Source: Cupriavidus necator
GTDB taxonomy: Bacteria; Pseudomonadota; Gammaproteobacteria; Burkholderiales; Burkholderiaceae
DNA: 64,000 nucleotides
Direction: 5' to 3'
NCBI RefSeq assembly: GCF_013141915.1
Contig: NZ_SROX01000004.1
Span: forward strand, 62,001 to 126,000
Shown: positions 55,757 to 64,000 of the stretch, piece after piece
Position numbering within the stretch: the stretch's first letter is position 1
How the letters are laid out: the number at the start of each line of letters is the position of its first letter
Made by a program: the position numbers and the translations under genes
The notes under the pieces: model-generated
Told to the model about the DNA's origin: nothing
The model's database searches: none
What the model saw: only the letters and a program-made list of their open reading frames with translations

Positions 55757-55946
55757 GATCGTAGCGGTCGGGAGGCGGTGAGGTAGGGGCTGCTGCTTGC
55801 TCGGCACCGCTGCATGGGGTGCCGGCTGGCGGGAAACCGCTATTGTACCTTGCCGGCACCCGCTTTTTGCACTGCGACATCACGGCCGCGCTGTGTCAGC
55901 GAATTTCGTGATAATGCTTATGCATCACATAAAGCGATCCAGGCGG

Positions 55947-56537
55947 TCAGAGCGACGTCGCCGAGCGTGCCGCCTGTTCGTACAACCCGGTCAGCACCCG
56001 CATCAGCCGGGCCAGTTCGCCGATCTCGGCATTCTCTTCGCTGCCCGCGGTGAAATTGCTGGTCAGGCATTGCTCGCGGATCTCGCGATAGCGCGCACAC
56101 GCCTCGGCGCCCGCCTCGGTGGTCGAATAGGTGGCCTCCTTGCCCACCCGTTCGCCGCTCACCAGCCCCAGCCCCTGCAACTTCTTCAGCGCATAGGTAA
56201 CCAGGTGCGTGTCTTCCACATTGAGCACGAAGCAGATGTCGGCCAGCCGCTTGGACCGGCCACGGTGGTTGACATGGTGCAGCACCAGCACATCCAGGAA
56301 GGTCAGGTCGCGCACGCCGGCCGCGCCCATGCAACGCACCACCCAGCGGCTGTAGGCGTTGTAGGCGGTGTTCAGGCCGAACTCGAATTCCGATAACTCG
56401 GGACTGCGCACAGACACCAGATGCGACGACGAGACGATACTCGCGCCGGCGGCGCGGGACAGTGGCGGAGCCGGCCTGCCGGCTGGGGCATCGGCGGCCG
56501 CGATGGCGGGCGCGCTTTCGGCTGGCTTGCGTGACAT
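55947..56537 (-). CDS. MarR-like winged-helix regulator
   Basis: A 196-residue protein with about 50 low-complexity Ala/Pro residues, then a MarR-type winged helix: FLDVLVLHHVNHRGRSKRLADICFVLNVEDTHLVTYALKKLQGLGLVSGERVGKEATYSTTEAG. Such winged-helix proteins of about 190 residues are common in Burkholderiales; effector and targets are unknown. GGAATTTCCGC lies before the ATG at 56537. It is divergent from the SOS-box cassette. Confidence 0.82.
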   Translation of the reverse strand: MSRKPAESAPAIAAADAPAGRPAPPLSRAAGASIVSSSHLVSVRSPELSEFEFGLNTAYNAYSRWVVRCMGAAGVRDLTFLDVLVLHHVNHRGRSKRLADICFVLNVEDTHLVTYALKKLQGLGLVSGERVGKEATYSTTEAGAEACARYREIREQCLTSNFTAGSEENAEIGELARLMRVLTGLYEQAARSATSL

Positions 56538-56734
56538 GCGGAAATTCCTTTCGATGGGGGCGCGTCGACGGCGGCAAGTTTCGCGGGACCGTCCCCGCGG
56601 CCACCGCGTTTGGGCTGACAGTTTATCGGCGAATTACCACGAATAAAACGACATTTCGCGCACCGGCCCACTAGCGTGGCGGTCGGTTTGTTCTCGCGGC
56701 GCTTCTGGCCCTCGCGCACCGCAGGAAAGCGCTA

Positions 56735-56754
56735 TACTGTATATCCATACAGTA
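56735..56754. promoter_or_regulatory. LexA (SOS) box
   Basis: TACTGTATATCCATACAGTA is CTGT-N8-ACAG with the full TA flanks of the canonical gamma/betaproteobacterial LexA site. Its two halves are inverted, and only the central CC departs from the (TA) core of the consensus. It lies 16 nt before the ATG at 56771 and overlaps a -10-like TATACT (56733-56738), so LexA bound here would block transcription of the downstream cassette. Confidence 0.85.
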
Positions 56755-56770
56755 TCGCTCCGAGCCCCCC

Positions 56771-57019
56771 ATGTCGCCCGAACCTGCAAACTGCCCCCTC
56801 TGCGGCGCTGCCGCCGAGCGCACGCGCGCCGCACCGCACGGCTATCTCTACCTTTGCCCCGGTTGCGGCCCCTTCCACATCAGCCGCAGTGCCCTGGCTT
56901 GCCGACAGGACATTCCGGCTTCAGCGAGGCACGATGTCCGGCTCTTGCGCGCCTATGGCCACCAGCCCCGGATCGAGACCTGCCGGGACGGCGTGCGCGT
57001 CGTGCCCGGGCGGCGCTGA
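56771..57019 (+). CDS. Small zinc-ribbon protein, predicted SOS-induced, function unknown
   Basis: An 82-residue protein I do not recognise. It begins MSPEPANCPLCGAAAERTR, with a second pair in YLCPGCGPFHIS: two CxxC knuckles about 20 residues apart, a compact zinc ribbon. After it comes a basic helix-like stretch (RSALACRQDIPASARHDVRLLRAYGHQPRIE). A zinc ribbon of this kind could bind nucleic acid or protein. It starts 16 nt after a near-perfect LexA box and is followed at 2 nt by a second small gene, so both are probably DNA-damage induced. Confidence 0.7.
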   Translation: MSPEPANCPLCGAAAERTRAAPHGYLYLCPGCGPFHISRSALACRQDIPASARHDVRLLRAYGHQPRIETCRDGVRVVPGRR

Positions 57020-57021
57020 GC

Positions 57022-57306
57022 ATGGGCAACAGCAAGCGAGCCGCGGGCTGTCACCTGCCGGCTTCGGTCCCAGCCACGTACCCGGCGCCGGGGGCAAACG
57101 GGATACTGGCGCAAGTGCAAGGGCACCATGTCGCCGCCGCGCTGCAGACCCTGCCGCGCGCCACGGCGGACGCGCCCAATCATCATGAGGTCCTGGTAGA
57201 GGCCGGCCATCTCGGCACGGTCCGGCTCTTTATCGTGAAGAAGCTCGCGCGCCATAACCGGCACAGCCACTACTACTGGTCGGCCTATCGCGCCGAGCCT
57301 GCCTGA
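57022..57306 (+). CDS. Small protein of unknown function, second gene of the SOS-box cassette
   Basis: A 94-residue protein I do not recognise. It has no signal peptide or membrane segment. The C-terminal half (ATADAPNHHEVLVEAGHLGTVRLFIVKKLARHNRHSHYYWSAYRAE) looks like beta strands ending in a His/Lys/Arg-rich, aromatic tail, which would suit nucleic-acid contact. The ATG at 57022 is 2 nt after the stop of the zinc-ribbon gene, so the two should be translated from one messenger. Confidence 0.6.
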   Translation: MGNSKRAAGCHLPASVPATYPAPGANGILAQVQGHHVAAALQTLPRATADAPNHHEVLVEAGHLGTVRLFIVKKLARHNRHSHYYWSAYRAEPA

Positions 57307-57611
57307 AGCTAGGCCGGCATCGCATCCGGATGGCCTGCAAGCGCGAATCATTCGCGTTACGCCGATCGACTATGGCCGGGCACTGGAGTCCGGAAGCCTG
57401 ATGCAGCCACGACGGTTCGCCACGCCCGACGCGGCGAACTGCACAGCCATCGCCATGATGGTGGCGTACGGCTGCGCGCGGCCGCGGGCGGCCCCGAGGA
57501 ACCGCCGGCTTGATATCGTAATGCTGGTCGATCAGGGAGCGGGCCTGCAAACAGCGTAAGATGGCTGCGGCCAACCTGCATCGATGGTTCACTCATCCCG
57601 CCGGAGCAGAC
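57307..57611. other. Gap before the sensor kinase gene
   Basis: No gene or clear signal was found in these 305 nt. It is somewhat less GC-biased near 57320-57360. A short extension of the kinase frame back to an ATG at 57561 is possible. Confidence 0.5.
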
Positions 57612-58727
57612 ATGCGACTTGCTGATTTCATCTTGCGCGACATGGCGCGCATCGTGACGGAATGGGAGGCGTTTGCCGCCACCCTGATGCCTGCCGCACG
57701 ACACCTGGATGCCCTTGCCCTGCGCGATCATGCGCAGCAGATCCTGTCGGCCGTGGCCAAGGACCTGTCGACCCCGCAAACCCGCGACGCCCAGCGGGAA
57801 AAGTCGGTTGGCCGGGCTCCGCGCCTGGCCGATGCACCGGAAACCGCGGCCCAGACCCACGCGCTGCTGCGCGCCCGCCACGGCTTCAACATCAACCAGA
57901 TGGTCGCCGAGTACCGCGCCCTGCGCGCGAGCGTGCTGCGTCTGTGGATCGATGCCTGCCAGCCGGACCCGCCGGATGTCGACGACATGATCCGTTTCAA
58001 CGAGGCCATCGACCAGGCCGTCGCGGAATCGGTGAGCTTCTTCGATATCCAGGCCGAGCAGGCGCGCAACCTGCTGCTCGGCATGCTGGGGCACGACATG
58101 CGCAGTCCGCTGCAGACCATCCAGACCACCGCCCGCTTCCTGGCAGCGCTGAATGCCGGCGAGAAAGTTTCGGAAGCCGCCACCCGGCTCATCCGCAGCG
58201 GCGCCCGCATAAATGCGCTGCTCGACGACCTGTGCGATTTCAACCGGACCAAGCTCGGCCTGGGTATCAACATCACCCCAGCCGGCATCGACCTGGCGCT
58301 GGTGTTTAGCGACGCCGTCGACCAACTGCGCGCTGCCCACCCGGCCCACCGCATCGAGTTCGATGTCAGCGGCGACTTGCGCGGCCTCTGGGACGGCTTG
58401 CGTCTGCAGCAGCTGCTTTCCAACCTGGTGACCAATGCGGTCACGTACGGCGCGGCGGACGCGCCCGTCCGCGTGGTCTTGACGGGCCAGGATGCGGAAG
58501 TCCACGTCGCGGTCTGGAACAGCGGCCCGCCCATTGATCCCCAGACATTGGCCCAGATTTTCGATCCGCTCAAGCGAGGCCCGGATCCGCACCACAAGAA
58601 CGCCCCCGGACTGGGGCTCGGGCTGTATATCGCGAGCGAAATCGCCAGGGCCCACCAGGGATCGATCGAGGCTCGCTCAGATCCGGCCGGCACGGTGTTC
58701 GAGGTACGCCTGCCGCGCCACCCCTAG
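57612..58727 (+). CDS. Sensor histidine kinase with RsbRD-type N-terminal domain
   Basis: A 371-residue soluble kinase. The N-terminal helical domain (LADFILRDMARIVTEWEAFAATLMPAARHLDALALRDHAQQILSAVAKDL) matches the RsbRD/RsbT-antagonist type input. It is followed by HisKA with His in MLGHDMRSPLQTI and an ATPase domain with N-box LLSNLVTNAVTYG and G-box GLGLGLYIA. The usual DxGxG is replaced by WNSGPPI, common in this subgroup. GGAG lies 5 nt before the ATG at 57612, preferred to the ATG at 57561. No response-regulator gene adjoins it. Confidence 0.85.
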   Translation: MRLADFILRDMARIVTEWEAFAATLMPAARHLDALALRDHAQQILSAVAKDLSTPQTRDAQREKSVGRAPRLADAPETAAQTHALLRARHGFNINQMVAEYRALRASVLRLWIDACQPDPPDVDDMIRFNEAIDQAVAESVSFFDIQAEQARNLLLGMLGHDMRSPLQTIQTTARFLAALNAGEKVSEAATRLIRSGARINALLDDLCDFNRTKLGLGINITPAGIDLALVFSDAVDQLRAAHPAHRIEFDVSGDLRGLWDGLRLQQLLSNLVTNAVTYGAADAPVRVVLTGQDAEVHVAVWNSGPPIDPQTLAQIFDPLKRGPDPHHKNAPGLGLGLYIASEIARAHQGSIEARSDPAGTVFEVRLPRHP

Positions 58728-58927
58728 GCGCCCCCCTCGCGGCGGCGCCGTAGATACCAGCGGCCTGCGCGCCATCCCATAGAGGCCATCCCTATCTGTC
58801 ACCTTGCGGGGCTTCTTGCTACCCTTGAGGTTCCCGCGCCGCCCCAGCGGCCGGCAGGCCGGGTCCGTGGCGTTGCCCGGCCCGCCCGCGCCCGCCGAGC
58901 GCTGACCCGCACCGCTTTGCAGACCCC

Positions 58928-60301
58928 ATGCCATTGATGCTTCCCGACCTCGATACCTTGAACCGCCGCCTGTGCGACGGCGCAACCAGCCGCACGCAGA
59001 TCGTCGAGCAGGCCGCGGCCCGGGCGGCCACGCCGGCCGCCGCGGCCGTGTTCCTGCACAGCACCTTTGATGCCGCCGCGCAGGTGGCGCGCGCCGCCGA
59101 TGCCGCCAGCCGCGCCGGCAAGGCGCTGCATCCGCTGGCGGGCCTGCCGGTCTCGGTCAAGGACCTGTACGACGTGGCGGGCGAGGTCACGCGTGCCGCC
59201 TCGCTGGTGCGCGCCGATGCCACGCCGGCCGCCGCCGACGCACCGGTGGTGGCGCGGCTGCGCGCGGCCGGGGCAGCCCTGGTCGGGCGCACCAATATGA
59301 CGGAATTCGCGTTCTCGGGCGTGGGCATCAATCCCCATTACGGCACGCCCGTCAATCCGGCCGGCGCCGATGGCGCCGCGCGCATCCCGGGCGGATCGTC
59401 GTCGGGTGCCGCGGTATCGGTGGCGCTGGGGCTGGCGGTCGCGGCGCTGGGCAGCGACACCGGCGGCTCGATCCGCATCCCGGCCGCGCTGTGCGGCATC
59501 ACCGGCTTCAAGCCTACCGCGCGGCGCGTGCCGCTGGCCGGGGCGTTCCCGCTGTCGTACACGCTCGACACTGCCTGCGCCATGGCGCGCACGGTCAGCG
59601 ACTGCATCGCGGTGGACAGCGTGATTGCCGACAGCGCCCTGCTGCCGCGCGTGACCGACCCCGCCGCCACGCGGCTGGCGATACCGCGCCAGCTGCTGCT
59701 GGACGATCTCGATCCGGTGGTGGCGCGCGCCTTTGACCGCGCCCTGGGCCGGCTGTCGGCCGCCGGCGTGCGCCTCGAGCATGTCGACCTGCCCGAACTC
59801 GGCGAACTGGCCGCGCTGAACGCGCACGGCGGCTTCAGCGCGGCCGAGGCCTATGCCATCCACCGCCACGTGCTGGCGGCCCGCCGCGACCGCTACGATG
59901 CGCGCGTGGCATCGCGCATCGATCGCGGCGCAGGCATCAGCGCCGCCGACTATATCGACCTGGGCCGCGCACGGCTGGACTGGATTGCCCGCATGGAAGC
60001 GCGGCTGGCCGGCTTCGACGCGGTGGTCTGCCCAACCGTGCCGATGGTAGCGCCCGAGATCGCGCCGCTGCGCACCGATGACGCGCAGTTCTTCCGCGTC
60101 AATGCCCTGCTGTTGCGCAACACCTCGGCCTTCAATTTCTTCGATGGCTGCTCGGTGTCGATGCCCTGCCACGCGCCGGACGAGCTGCCGGTGGGACTGA
60201 TGCTGTCGCACGGGCCGATGCGCGACGCCAGCCTGCTCGGCACGGCCCTTGCATTGGAACGCATCGTGCAGCCCATCGTGCAATCAGCGCGCGACGACTG
60301 A
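58928..60301 (+). CDS. Amidase-signature family hydrolase
   Basis: A 457-residue amidase. The Ser-cisSer-Lys triad is visible: Lys in LPVSVKDLYDVAG, Ser in IPGGSSSGAAVSVA and the nucleophile region GSDTGGSIRIPAALCG. It hydrolyses a carboxamide in the cytosol; the substrate is unknown. It precedes a TRAP transporter (127-nt gap) and a D-amino-acid dehydrogenase, which suggests that an amide or N-acyl amino compound is imported and degraded. An internal ATG at 58937 is an alternative start. Confidence 0.9.
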   Translation: MPLMLPDLDTLNRRLCDGATSRTQIVEQAAARAATPAAAAVFLHSTFDAAAQVARAADAASRAGKALHPLAGLPVSVKDLYDVAGEVTRAASLVRADATPAAADAPVVARLRAAGAALVGRTNMTEFAFSGVGINPHYGTPVNPAGADGAARIPGGSSSGAAVSVALGLAVAALGSDTGGSIRIPAALCGITGFKPTARRVPLAGAFPLSYTLDTACAMARTVSDCIAVDSVIADSALLPRVTDPAATRLAIPRQLLLDDLDPVVARAFDRALGRLSAAGVRLEHVDLPELGELAALNAHGGFSAAEAYAIHRHVLAARRDRYDARVASRIDRGAGISAADYIDLGRARLDWIARMEARLAGFDAVVCPTVPMVAPEIAPLRTDDAQFFRVNALLLRNTSAFNFFDGCSVSMPCHAPDELPVGLMLSHGPMRDASLLGTALALERIVQPIVQSARDD

Positions 60302-60427
60302 GCCCGCCGCCGCGCCGTTGATCTTGCACCATGCGCGCCCGGGGCACCGGGCATGCGCGTGGCACCAGGTAGTACGCAACCCGCTGTACAACCGCGCCCC
60401 TGCGCGCACACCAGGAGAGATCGAAAG

Positions 60428-61393
60428 ATGCGAGTCAAGGCAATGATCGCGGCCACGCTGATGCTGGCCGCCGCGGCGGCACAGGCGGACACCAAGTGGG
60501 ACCTGCCCACCGGCTACCCCGTAGCCAACCTGCACACCGAGAACCTGCAGCAGTTGGCCAGCGACGTGGACAAGGCCACGGGCGGCAAGCTCAAGATCGT
60601 ACTGCACCCCAACGGGTCGCTGCTCAAGGCCAACGAGATCAAGCGCGGCGTGCAGACCGGCCAGGTGCAGATGGGCGAGATCCTGATGTCGCTGCTGGCC
60701 AACGAGAACCCGGTGTTCGGCGTCGACGCGGTGCCGTTCCTGGCCACCAGCTATACCGATGCCTACAAGCTGTGGCAGGCGTCGCGTCCGGTCACGGAGA
60801 AAGTGCTCGACAAGCAGGGCCTGAAGCTGCTGTACGCCGTGGCGTGGCCGCCGCAAGGCATCTACGCCAACAAGCCGATCAATTCGGCCGCGGACATGAA
60901 GGGCCTGAAGTGGCGCGCCTACAATCCCGCCACCTCGCGCATCGCCGAACTGGTCGGCGCGCAGCCGGTCACGATCCAGGCCGCCGACCTGGCGCAGGCG
61001 CTGGCCACCGGCACCGTCAACTCCTTCATGTCGTCGGGCGCAACCGGCGTCGACACCAAGGTGTGGGAGAGCGTGAAGTACTTCTACGCCGTCGATGCCT
61101 GGCTGCCCAAGAATATGCTGGTGGTCAGCAAGAAGGCCTTCGCGGCGCTCGACAAGCCCACCCAGGAGGCGCTGCTCAAGGCCGTCGCCGACGCCGAGAA
61201 GCGCGGCTGGCAGGTGTCTGAGCAGAAGACCCGGGAATACCTGGCCACGCTGGCGAAGAACGGCATGACGGTGCAGCCGCCCTCGCCGCAGCTCAAGGCC
61301 GACATGCAGAAGGTCGGCCAGACCATGGTGGACGACTGGGCCAAGAGCGCGGGCGCCGACGGCAAGGCCATCCTGGACGCCTACCGCAAGTAA
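60428..61393 (+). CDS. TRAP transporter solute-binding protein (DctP family)
   Basis: A 321-residue periplasmic protein with signal peptide MRVKAMIAATLMLAAAAAQA and the DctP fold: TGYPVANLHTENLQQLASDV, LKIVLHPNGSLLKANEIKRGVQTGQVQMGEI, and the ligand carboxylate-binding Arg in KGLKWRAYNPATSRIAELVGAQPV. The ligand is probably an organic or amino acid. GGAGAGATCGAAAG precedes the ATG. It is the first of three TRAP genes. Confidence 0.9.
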   Translation: MRVKAMIAATLMLAAAAAQADTKWDLPTGYPVANLHTENLQQLASDVDKATGGKLKIVLHPNGSLLKANEIKRGVQTGQVQMGEILMSLLANENPVFGVDAVPFLATSYTDAYKLWQASRPVTEKVLDKQGLKLLYAVAWPPQGIYANKPINSAADMKGLKWRAYNPATSRIAELVGAQPVTIQAADLAQALATGTVNSFMSSGATGVDTKVWESVKYFYAVDAWLPKNMLVVSKKAFAALDKPTQEALLKAVADAEKRGWQVSEQKTREYLATLAKNGMTVQPPSPQLKADMQKVGQTMVDDWAKSAGADGKAILDAYRK

Positions 61394-61486
61394 GCCCGCG
61401 AGCCCGCGTCCACCGATCTCCAGCGCCCTGCATCGCGGCCGCGCAGGCTGCCATGCGGGGAGGCCATCCTTCCCTTGCTGCCCATC

Positions 61487-62038
61487 ATGCCAACTGCCCC
61501 CTCCTCCAAGCGCTGGCTCGACCGCCTGCTGGACCTGTTCGCCACGCTCGGCGCGCTATGCATCCTTGCCGTCTGCGTGATCATGATCCTGATGTCGCTG
61601 TCGCGTGAAACCTCGTTGATCTTCAAGGGCGGCGACGACATCGTTGCCTGGCTGTGCGCCGCCTCCGCCTTCCTGGTGCTCGGCCAGACCTTCCAGCATG
61701 GCGGCATCGTGCGCGTGGAAATGCTGCTGGAAGCGGCCGGCCCGCGCCGCCGCTGGCTGCTGGAGCTGGTCTCGCTGACGATCTGCCTGGTGTTCGCCGC
61801 CTACGCGGCCTGGGCGCTGGGCACCTTTGCATGGCAGAGCTGGGACATCGGCGATGTCTCGCAGGGCCAGCTCGTGATCCCGCTGTGGATGCCGCAGAGC
61901 TTCGCCGTACTGGGCTGCGTGGGCTTCCTGCTGGCGGTGGCCGATGAATGGCTGCGCGTGGTGCGGCGGCAGAAGCCGCGCTACCAGCTGGCCCAGGAAG
62001 CCAAGCTGGCCGCCGGCGATTTCGGGGAGACGGTCTGA
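61487..62038 (+). CDS. TRAP transporter small permease (DctQ family)
   Basis: A 183-residue membrane protein with four transmembrane segments, as expected for DctQ (WLDRLLDLFATLGALCILAVCVIMILMSLSRE, GGDDIVAWLCAASAFLVLGQTFQHGGIVRVEML). The start is uncertain: the ATG at 61487 lacks a good ribosome site, while a TTG at 61475 lies 11 nt after GGGGAGG and would add four residues. The stop overlaps the large-permease ATG by 1 nt. Confidence 0.85.
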   Translation: MPTAPSSKRWLDRLLDLFATLGALCILAVCVIMILMSLSRETSLIFKGGDDIVAWLCAASAFLVLGQTFQHGGIVRVEMLLEAAGPRRRWLLELVSLTICLVFAAYAAWALGTFAWQSWDIGDVSQGQLVIPLWMPQSFAVLGCVGFLLAVADEWLRVVRRQKPRYQLAQEAKLAAGDFGETV

Positions 62039-63348
62039 TGAGCACCGTCGTCGTTGCACTGATCCTGCTGCTGGTGCTGATTGTCTTCCTCGCGCTGGGC
62101 GCGTGGATTCCGGTGGCCATCGCGGTCACGTCGTGGGTCGGGCTGGTGGTGTTCTCCGACCGCGAGGCCCTGGTCAGCCTGGCCAATGCGTGGTGGTCGT
62201 CAAGCGCCTCGTACACGCTGGCCTCGCTGCCACTGTTCGTCTGGATGGGCGAGATCCTGTTCCGCACCAAGCTGTCGGAGCAGATGTTCAACGGGCTCTC
62301 GCCATGGCTGAGCTGGCTGCCCGGGCGGCTGATGCACGTCAATATCCTGGGCTGCGGCATCTTCGGCTCGGTGTCGGGCTCGTCGGCGGCCACCTGCGCC
62401 ACCATCGCCAAGTCGGCCCTGCCCGAACTGACGCGGCGCGGCTACGACGAACGCATCACGCTGGGCTCGCTGTCGTGCGCCGGCACGCTGGGCATCCTGA
62501 TCCCGCCGTCGATCACGATGGTGGTGTACGCGGTCTCGGCGGACGTGTCGATCATCCGCGTATTCCTGGCGGGCTTTCTCCCGGGGCTGCTGCTGATGCT
62601 GCTGTTTTCCGGCTACATCGTGGTCTGGGCGCTGGCCCACCCGGACAAGACCCCGGCCTCGGAGCATTTCAACTGGCGCACCCGGCTGGCGTCGATCCGG
62701 CAGCTGTTGCCGTGCATCGTGTTGATCGCCTTCATTACCTGGATCATGGTGACCGGCTACTCCACCGCGACCGAAGCCGCCGCCTATGGCGTGGTGGCCT
62801 CGCTGGCGCTGGCCTGGGCGGGCGGCTCGCTCACGCGCGCGGCGTTCTGGGACAGCCTGATGTCGGCCACGCGGCTGACCGCGATGATCATGTTCGTGCT
62901 GGGCGCCACCTCGTTCCTGTCGGTGACCATGAGCTTTACCGGCATCCCGCGCGCACTGGCCGAGTGGGTCGCCGCGCTGCAGCTGTCGCCGTGGGCACTG
63001 ATCGCGGTGCTGACGGTGATCTACATCCTGCTGGGCACGGCGCTCGACGGCATCTCGATGATCGCCCTGACCACCGCCACGGTGCTGCCGATGGTGCAGG
63101 CGGCCGGCTTCGACCTGGTCTGGTTCGGCATCTTCATCGTACTGCTGGTGGAGATTGCCGAGGTGACGCCGCCCGTGGGCTTCAACCTGTTCGTGCTGCA
63201 GAGCATGACCGGCAAGGACAGCAATTACATCGCGCGGGTCTCGCTGCCCTTCTTCATGATGATGGTGGTGGCGATTGCCATCGTGACGATCTGGCCTGAG
63301 GTGGTGACGTGGCTGCCGGACATGGTCATGCAGCAGGAAGTCAAATAG
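62038..63348 (+). CDS. TRAP transporter large permease (DctM family)
   Basis: A 436-residue polytopic permease with GSVSGSSAATCATIAKSALPELTRRGYDERITLGSLSCAGTLGILIPPSI, the DctM signature, and EIAEVTPPVGFNLFVLQSMTG near the C-terminus. It forms the sodium-driven translocation unit with the small permease. It starts at TGATG, coupled to the DctQ gene. Confidence 0.93.
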   Translation: MSTVVVALILLLVLIVFLALGAWIPVAIAVTSWVGLVVFSDREALVSLANAWWSSSASYTLASLPLFVWMGEILFRTKLSEQMFNGLSPWLSWLPGRLMHVNILGCGIFGSVSGSSAATCATIAKSALPELTRRGYDERITLGSLSCAGTLGILIPPSITMVVYAVSADVSIIRVFLAGFLPGLLLMLLFSGYIVVWALAHPDKTPASEHFNWRTRLASIRQLLPCIVLIAFITWIMVTGYSTATEAAAYGVVASLALAWAGGSLTRAAFWDSLMSATRLTAMIMFVLGATSFLSVTMSFTGIPRALAEWVAALQLSPWALIAVLTVIYILLGTALDGISMIALTTATVLPMVQAAGFDLVWFGIFIVLLVEIAEVTPPVGFNLFVLQSMTGKDSNYIARVSLPFFMMMVVAIAIVTIWPEVVTWLPDMVMQQEVK

Positions 63349-63393
63349 CATGGACGTGCACCGCAACGGGCTCGCACGGAGGTTCCCAGACCG

Positions 63394-64000
63394 ATGCATG
63401 TGATCGTCATCGGCGCCGGCGCGATCGGCGTCAGTTCCGCCTGGTACCTGCGGCAGGCAGGTTTCGACGTGACCGTGCTCGAGCGCCGCGGCGCGCCGGC
63501 GCAGGAAGCCAGCTTCGGCAATGCCGGCGTGATCGCGCCTGGCTATGTCACGCCATGGGCCGCGCCGGGCATGCCCGGCAAGATCCTGCGCACGCTTTTT
63601 GCGCGCGAGGCACCGGTGCTGTTCCGCCCCGCCGCCGATCCGGCCATGTGGCGCTGGATCGCACGCTGGCTGCGCGAATGCCGGCTGGAGCGCTACCGCG
63701 CCAACAAGCTGCGCATGCAGCGGCTGGCATTCTACAGTCGCGCTTGCCTGCACCAGCTGCGCAGCGAGCTGGAGATCGACTACGAGCAGTCGCAAGGCTA
63801 CCTGCAGCTGTTCCGCACCGCGCGCGACCTGGACCTGGCCGCGCCCGCCGTCGCCCTGCTGCGCGAGAACAACGTGCCGCACCGGCTGGTCAGCGCGCAG
63901 GAATGCCGCCGCATCGAACCGGGCCTGGCCGCCGGCACGCCGCTGGCCGGCGGGCTGCATCTGCCTGAAGACGAATCCGGCAACTGCCCGATGTTCGTGC
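63394..64000 (+). CDS. FAD-dependent D-amino-acid dehydrogenase (DadA-like); 3' end cut by the window
   Basis: About 202 residues are visible. The start HVIVIGAGAIGVSSAWYLRQAGFDVTVLERR is the FAD-binding Rossmann motif, and ASFGNAGVIAPGYVTPWAAPGMP is the DadA signature after it. The enzyme should oxidise a D-amino acid to the 2-oxo acid and pass electrons to the respiratory chain. The ATG at 63394 lies 45 nt after the TRAP permease gene, so it is probably in the amidase/TRAP unit. The frame is open to the last base. Confidence 0.88.
   Translation, partial: MHVIVIGAGAIGVSSAWYLRQAGFDVTVLERRGAPAQEASFGNAGVIAPGYVTPWAAPGMPGKILRTLFAREAPVLFRPAADPAMWRWIARWLRECRLERYRANKLRMQRLAFYSRACLHQLRSELEIDYEQSQGYLQLFRTARDLDLAAPAVALLRENNVPHRLVSAQECRRIEPGLAAGTPLAGGLHLPEDESGNCPMFV

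Noticed and set aside
51830..55786. Very long open frame on the plus strand opposite purL
   Set aside because: It mirrors purL codon by codon, is rich in His/Gln/Arg as expected for the antisense of GC-biased codons, and shows no domain. PurL on the minus strand is unmistakable.

Overview
The window is GC-rich chromosomal DNA (almost every codon ends in G or C) from a Burkholderiales betaproteobacterium. It most resembles Cupriavidus or the closely related Ralstonia lineage. The grounds are the mltG-tmk-holB-pilZ-tatD block, the yciB-bolA-ppiC-purL block, the ltnD-otnK-otnC-otnI-denD tetronate operon known from Cupriavidus necator, an orphan Bug-type binding protein, and a beta-oxidation operon that carries pncA. 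No rRNA, tRNA, CRISPR array, transposase or phage gene was recognised. About 60 protein genes fill the window; the first and last are cut by its edges.

Layout. 1-5.7 kb: the end of an EAL-domain c-di-GMP phosphodiesterase, a DUF4136 lipoprotein, DoxX, a LysR regulator divergent from azoreductase azoR, an ergothioneine-type sulfoxide synthase egtB without egtD beside it, and a YkvA protein. 5.7-13.9 kb: housekeeping genes (ankyrin protein, tatD, acetyltransferase, pilZ, holB, tmk, mltG) read leftward, then ygfZ, DUF4936 and NRDE genes read rightward. 14.1-21.1 kb: a complete acid-sugar (L-threonate/D-erythronate) operon with its own GntR-family regulator and MFS transporter. 21.2-26 kb: thioesterase, Bug protein, HSL-type esterase, iron alcohol dehydrogenase and a macrodomain protein. 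26-37.5 kb: a leftward ten-gene beta-oxidation cluster. 38-39.5 kb: an amino-acid permease followed by a repeat-rich gap. 39.9-46.9 kb: a leftward acyl-CoA synthetase plus Liv-type ABC operon. 47.3-55.8 kb: selO, msrB, yciB, bolA, ppiC and, on the other strand, purL. 55.9-64 kb: a MarR-like regulator, a two-gene cassette behind a near-perfect LexA box, a sensor kinase, and an amidase, TRAP transporter and D-amino-acid dehydrogenase cluster.

How it fits together. Two catabolic themes dominate. The tetronate operon converts four-carbon acid sugars by oxidation, isomerisation, phosphorylation and decarboxylation to dihydroxyacetone phosphate. The fatty-acid theme is scattered over three transcription units (esterase/alcohol dehydrogenase, beta-oxidation cluster, acyl-CoA synthetase plus ABC importer). 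These three share a related TetR-type inverted-repeat motif upstream, which suggests one regulon whose regulator lies outside the window. The least explained unit is the SOS-box-preceded pair of small proteins at 56.77-57.31 kb, the best candidate here for something undescribed. Other sequence-level oddities are an OtnC lacking two of the usual class II aldolase active-site residues, a LivF with Arg in place of the Walker A Lys, and several long perfect hairpins, some from one dispersed repeat family.
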